Shown piece by piece: positions 61,601-64,000 of a stretch of 64,000 nucleotides of DNA. The stretch covers positions 124,001-188,000 of the forward strand of contig QNGA01000005.1 of assembly GCA_003298465.1 (NCBI GenBank), read 5' to 3'. Both the position numbers and the translations under genes were made by a program. The notes beneath the pieces are model-generated. The model did no database searches and was not told the DNA's origin. It saw nothing but the letters and a program-made list of their open reading frames with translations. Source of the DNA: a halophilic archaeon (lineage in GTDB: Archaea > Halobacteriota > Halobacteria > Halobacteriales > Haladaptataceae). Within the stretch, counting starts at the first letter, position 1. Every line of letters starts with the position of its first letter.

Positions 61601-62425
61601 GTCCCGGATCAGAATCTCGAAACAGTCTATGAGAAACTGTTCACTGTTGCTCCGGAAGAAGCAAAGGGTGTGATTCATCGGACGGAAGACGGTGAATACA
61701 GGGCGATTTATATGACGATCTCTGTAAAAGGCAGTGCGAGCGACGGCGCAATCACCACTCAGATGCGGTCCGTTGCTGATACGGTTGAGCAAACGAGCGA
61801 TCTCACCGCAGTTGCAACTGGGCAGTCAATCATCTTCAAGATTGTTCAAGACCAGCTGCTCAACTCCGTCATTCAGAGCCTTCTCATCACGCTCGGAGCA
61901 ACCTTCGTCTTCCTGATGGTTGTCTACTACTTCCTTCACGGAAGCGCAACGCTTGGGTTTGTTACCATGTTGCCGGTGGCGTTCAGTGTGACGTGGATTC
62001 TTGGAACGATGTTTGTGCTTGGAATCCCGTTCAACGTGATCACTGGACTTATTACAAGTCTGACTGTTGGGCTGGGCATTGCCTACAGTATTCACTTGAG
62101 CGAGCGGTATATCCACGAACTGCAGGCGCAAGGGACGGTCTGGGAAGCGATGCGGAAGAGTGTCACCGGTACCGGTGGAGCACTACTTGGGAGTGCTGCA
62201 ACTACTGTCGGCGGATTCGGTGTGCTTGTGTTCGCTATTCTGCCGCCACTGAAGCAATTCGGTATCATTACAGGGCTAACGATTATCTATTCGTTCCTGG
62301 CGAGTGTATTCGTCCTGCCAAGCCTCCTCGCACTCTGGACACGCTATCTTGGACCTGGCGGTGAAGTGACAACGGGATCGGAAGCGCAGTCGACAATGGA
62401 TGATGTGAGTACAACCGATGACTGA
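58649..62425 (+). CDS. MMPL/RND-superfamily exporter with a long coiled-coil hairpin
   Basis: The product is 1258 residues from GTG 58649, with gggaggtg nine bases upstream. The N-terminal helix (about 14-34) is followed by an extracytoplasmic domain interrupted by a coiled coil at about 131-522. That segment has unbroken heptads (LQQRSQELNESKATLQKRAQ style). Around 319-329 a break (AHENGSLSDFE) separates two arms of about 188 and 193 residues, as in an antiparallel hairpin. The RND core follows: four helices (about 652-760; LIGLSIDYAIHVFMRHREER with the signature Asp), two more near 777-797, a second extracytoplasmic domain, and a C-terminal set of six (GLGIAYSIHLSERYIHELQ). It is coupled to the TrmB-type gene by an 8-bp overlap. 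Confidence 0.85.
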   Translation: MSLSDRLGEGIMKHSRVLIAALLIFSAVLGSGASMVGQSSSLDSFQSDTSDAAQAQEYIRENFSTGSNNTTSAQVIVRDDNVLSKQSLKNQIELQQELRTNKSVNRTLANESPTIGVANILATTLYRLDKADDLKARGKNLQQRRENLTEWGQTLQNRSQELNESKKELQQRSEQLKERGQELKARGEKLQQRSNELNQSRQELKQRSAELKQRAQELKERSQQLQQRSQELNESKATLQKRAQDLQERGQALNDSRAELEQRAQQLEQRAQELNQSRTELAQRRTELQERAAELNETKQELAARAEKLEQRRATVEEAHENGSLSDFEYIQRLAVLRGEQAQLENARAQLANNSTKLKQDQKELAQDAQQLQERAAELKADQAELEQQSEQLTERAQQLRAERAQLENKSAELEQRGQELEQASQELREDRQELQEAQAALEKWSQRLKERSEELQTDSQQLQEDNADLQAAQTELQNRSEQLQERGQKLQQQFDAFKEAQQELKADGEKLKERQQALRNESDLTLAEQVEILDSHNQTEIDNATSTVLGENASVGGSGSGEGGAGAFAFMPTSYEAGSTDANATMILISQRTSSGGGGGGPQGSASDRLVNSQLAMQTIANEQFNEKNSRALVFGSGIVADETQRSMTDSVLIVGPLAIIFVLGVLIFAYRDLLDIVLGLFGIALVLIWTFGFMGWAGINFNQIFIAVPVLLIGLSIDYAIHVFMRHREERQRTEGVTESMKVTLSSLGIALILVTVTAVIGFLSNLVSDVPPIRQFGIVSSVGITAALLIFGILIPALKTELDGFLEGRGWDRQKRAFGTGGGRLGSLLAGGATAARKAPRVVLVIAVVLTLLGGAGATQVDTSFSQEDFLADDPSGVWEELPEPFAPGDYSVKASMTYLNNNFLRQDSNAELLIRGDITDPQTLETVERAEQAAAKKDSTVVLSSGEADIQSPLSVMQSVASENGSFKRTFEQADTNGDNVPDQNLETVYEKLFTVAPEEAKGVIHRTEDGEYRAIYMTISVKGSASDGAITTQMRSVADTVEQTSDLTAVATGQSIIFKIVQDQLLNSVIQSLLITLGATFVFLMVVYYFLHGSATLGFVTMLPVAFSVTWILGTMFVLGIPFNVITGLITSLTVGLGIAYSIHLSERYIHELQAQGTVWEAMRKSVTGTGGALLGSAATTVGGFGVLVFAILPPLKQFGIITGLTIIYSFLASVFVLPSLLALWTRYLGPGGEVTTGSEAQSTMDDVSTTDD

Positions 62426-63191
62426 AGGCACTGAATCCGACGCGGTGGCCGCGCTCCAGCAGCTCGGCCTCTCTAAGTATGAGGCACAGGTTTTTAGCGC
62501 GCTGCAGCGGATCGGAAAAGGAACGGCGAGCGAGATCGGAGAGGTAAGTGATGTGCCTCGGTCACAGGTGTATGGAACGGCTGAAAGCCTGGAACAACGA
62601 GGACTCGTAGATATTCAGCAAGCGAAGCCGAAACAGTTCCGTGCTGTTGGACTTGCTGAAGCCCGGTCTATGCTTCAGACGCAACTTGAGCGAGAACAGG
62701 ATCGGGCGTTTGAAGCCCTCAATGAACTCCAACAGGAATCGATTCGTGAAACCGAAACACAGGAAGACGTGTGGCGAATTGAGGGCCAAGAAACGATCAC
62801 TAATCGGATGGTTCAGCTGGTCACAGATGCAGAGACCCGCCTGATCTTTGGCGCTCGTAGTCCCTGGCTGATCGATGACGCACTGCGGGAAGCACTCCAG
62901 GAAGCGACTGAAGCAGGCGTCGATGTCACGATCACAAGCGCTAACCCGGATGTTTGTGGTATCTTTGAAGATATGGATGGTTTTTCTGTCGCTGCTCTTC
63001 CCTCCGATTTAGATGAAGCAGAGCGAAGCGGACGAGTCCTTATTGTGGATTCAGATATTGTCCTGCTAAGCGTGCTTGAACCCGAAGATAACTCCGATGC
63101 CCATCACGAAGTAGCAATCTGGAGTGATGGAACTGGGTTTGCTAGTGTCTTTATTGGCTTACTCAAAAGTAGACTCTCCAATTCTTTCTGA
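62418..63191 (+). CDS. TrmB-family transcriptional regulator
   Basis: The product is 257 residues. The N-terminal winged helix shows LGLSKYEAQVFSALQRIGKG, VPRSQVYGTAESLEQRGLVD (recognition helix) and KQFRAVGLAEA. A short coiled coil (about 85-110) leads to the C-terminal phospholipase-D-like/TrmB effector domain (RLIFGARSPWLIDDALREAL, VDVTITSANPD). TrmB proteins control sugar uptake and metabolic genes with or without ligand; this one is coupled to the exporter and probably controls its own operon. The ligand is unknown. Confidence 0.85.
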   Translation: MTEGTESDAVAALQQLGLSKYEAQVFSALQRIGKGTASEIGEVSDVPRSQVYGTAESLEQRGLVDIQQAKPKQFRAVGLAEARSMLQTQLEREQDRAFEALNELQQESIRETETQEDVWRIEGQETITNRMVQLVTDAETRLIFGARSPWLIDDALREALQEATEAGVDVTITSANPDVCGIFEDMDGFSVAALPSDLDEAERSGRVLIVDSDIVLLSVLEPEDNSDAHHEVAIWSDGTGFASVFIGLLKSRLSNSF

Positions 63192-63475
63192 TCTCCTCCA
63201 ATAATCAAATATAAAACTTTCTTGTCATATTTCAGTGACGAGATGGCACTACTACACCGGCCATTAGTATAATTATATGAATGTCGCCGAGCAACGAGAC
63301 GCCCAAAAAGGAGTCTAATCTGACCCGCAGTTAGTAGAATATACTAACAAGTGCACCCTCCGATGACGAATAGTGATGGTAGTGCAAATAGAGTACGTAG
63401 CTGGTGAGATGGCGAGCGTCGTTCGGTTCTGTGAGCTGCAAAAGATTGAATCTTGCAGCTGTATACAATGTACAC
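63192..63475. promoter_or_regulatory. Gap with second palindrome copy
   Basis: TTAGTAGAATATACTAA at 63331-63347 is a near copy of the perfect palindrome at 56819-56835 (one mismatch in the left arm). It lies about 130 bp before the VapB-like start. An attagtataattata stretch at about 63263-63276 shares the left arm. Confidence 0.4.
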
Positions 63476-63710
63476 ATGGGGGCAAAAACCGTTCGGATCG
63501 AGGTTCACGTCTATGAGATGATCCGAGCGAAAAAACGCGAAGACGAAACGTTCTCGGAAGCAATTGAGCGCCTGGTTGGTGGTGGCTCACTGCTTAATCT
63601 CTACGGAGCAGGCAACGAGGAGGATGTCGAGAACATGCGAGATGTGGTCGATGAAACGAAGGAGAAGACTCGTGGCGGGTTGACGAACTCCGTAACCGAA
63701 CTCAGACCGA
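63476..63710 (+). pseudogene. VapB-like antitoxin, truncated by a TnpB-element end
   Basis: From ATG 63476 the frame reads GAKTVRIEVHVYEMIRAKKR, then EDETFSEAIERLVGG, the ribbon-helix-helix-type N-terminus of archaeal VapB antitoxins, and a partial acidic C-terminal part (NEEDVENMRDVVDETKEKTR). At about 63711 it runs into a minus-strand class B right end (gacatcctcccgcgcc). The C-terminal toxin-binding part and the vapC toxin gene normally downstream are missing or beyond the window. A stand-alone antitoxin remnant is the simplest reading. Confidence 0.6.
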
Positions 63711-63860
63711 GTGACATCCTCCCGCGCCTCAAGGCGCAGGCCTCCTACAAGGGAGGCTTCGCAGAGGTTTCAGGACTGAAACACTGTAAGCGTCGTCTGT
63801 TCGGGGTTCGGCCTTGGCTTACTTGTGCGTCGTGTGGAAAAAATGGCGGGCCGTGGCGCC
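63711..63860 (-). mobile_element. Class B right end of a minus-strand TnpB element
   Basis: On the minus strand a hairpin gcgccttgaggcgc is followed by gggaggatgtcac, ending near 63711, matching the class B right ends elsewhere. Upstream of it (toward 63860) no TnpB motif is legible, so the element is a fragment or a deletion derivative. Its insertion cut the antitoxin gene. Confidence 0.55.
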
Positions 63861-63861
63861 G

Positions 63862-63999
63862 TTAGTCCCGTGAAACACGTGCTGGGTTCTGAAGGATGCG
63901 TCCGATAATTTCGTTTATATTCGGCGCACTTCTGTCGCCGTCACGGTGACTTTCTGGGAACGGTGGTTTCTTCGTCATCGATAATCTCTCCTCCGTCAC
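63862..63999 (-). CDS. Possible small protein running off the window end
   Basis: From ATG 63978, or in frame from a GTG at 63999, the minus strand reads MTKKPPFPESHRDGDRSAPN, then INEIIGRILQNPARVSRD. The end looks like a short alpha-helical protein. The start may lie beyond the window. No family is recognised, and an IS end lies immediately downstream, so truncation is possible. Confidence 0.3.
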   Translation of the reverse strand: MTEERLSMTKKPPFPESHRDGDRSAPNINEIIGRILQNPARVSRD

Positions 64000-64000
64000 T

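Noticed and set aside
63404..63475. Upstream extension of the VapB-like frame
   Set aside because: The first 24 codons are unlike the family; the antitoxin start fits at 63476.
1..64000. CRISPR array, tRNA or rRNA gene
   Set aside because: No regularly spaced direct repeats, no cloverleaf-like sequence and no conserved rRNA segment was found by eye; a scan with dedicated tools could still reveal a tRNA.

Overview
The window is chromosomal DNA of a halophilic archaeon (class Halobacteria). The evidence is the acidic proteome, twin-arginine signal peptides on exported proteins, TrmB and haloarchaeal winged-helix regulators, leaderless-style promoters, archaeal IS200/IS605 TnpB elements, IS6-family remnants and a surface-glycan cluster. 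Base composition varies strongly. Much of the window is of intermediate GC, while about 34.8-50.4 kb is clearly AT-rich. I cannot name the genus. I see no rRNA, tRNA or CRISPR array.

Layout. 0-2.3 kb: TnpB elements, one intact (TnpB at 809-2044, with a divergent 44-aa ORF), interrupting older genes, including an asparagine-synthase-like 3' remnant. 2.4-15.2 kb: an envelope-type block made of a YdjM-like membrane protein, a small membrane protein, DUF4350 and MoxR ATPase on +; a Tat-exported M14/AstE-like protein with an altered zinc motif; then DUF58 and two partner genes on -, divergent from a signal-peptide/DUF4129 protein on +. 15.2-22.6 kb: a graveyard of TnpB elements around a remarkable secreted repeat protein with a Lys/His/Cys tail, small regulators and zinc fingers. 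22.6-34.6 kb: DUF1616 membrane protein, two paralogous giant FtsX/MacB-type permeases, one ABC ATPase, a Tat-exported DsbA-like protein with a Ser/Thr/Asp tail, and a ROK kinase. 34.8-53.6 kb: a surface-glycan island with three alkaline-phosphatase/sulfatase-fold enzymes, GT4, GT2, a GT-C-like membrane protein, DUF2206, a flippase, GlmS and a GlmU-like nucleotidyltransferase, with two dead IS6 transposases on either side of DUF2206. 53.7-56.5 kb: winged-helix gene and a tight operon of unknown plasmid/provirus-like genes. 57-63.2 kb: frameshifted tandem UspA, then an MMPL/RND exporter with a very long coiled-coil insertion coupled to a TrmB-type regulator. 63.4 kb to the end: a VapB-like antitoxin cut by another TnpB-element end.

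How the genes may work together. MoxR, DUF58, DUF4350 and DUF4129 proteins occur together across prokaryotes and are thought to remodel or assemble envelope complexes; here they are split into three transcription units. The GlmS/GlmU pair would make amino-sugar nucleotides for the glycosyltransferases of the island, the flippase would export lipid-linked glycan, and the phosphatase/sulfatase-fold enzymes probably modify the glycan or lipid carrier (inference). The ABC ATPase at 30.8 kb may power both permeases. The least explained features are the repeat protein with the cationic metal-ligand-rich tail (17.1-18.6 kb), the coiled-coil hairpin in the MMPL exporter (58.6-62.4 kb), and a small protein carrying the C-terminal tail motif normally found on sulfatases (34.8 kb).
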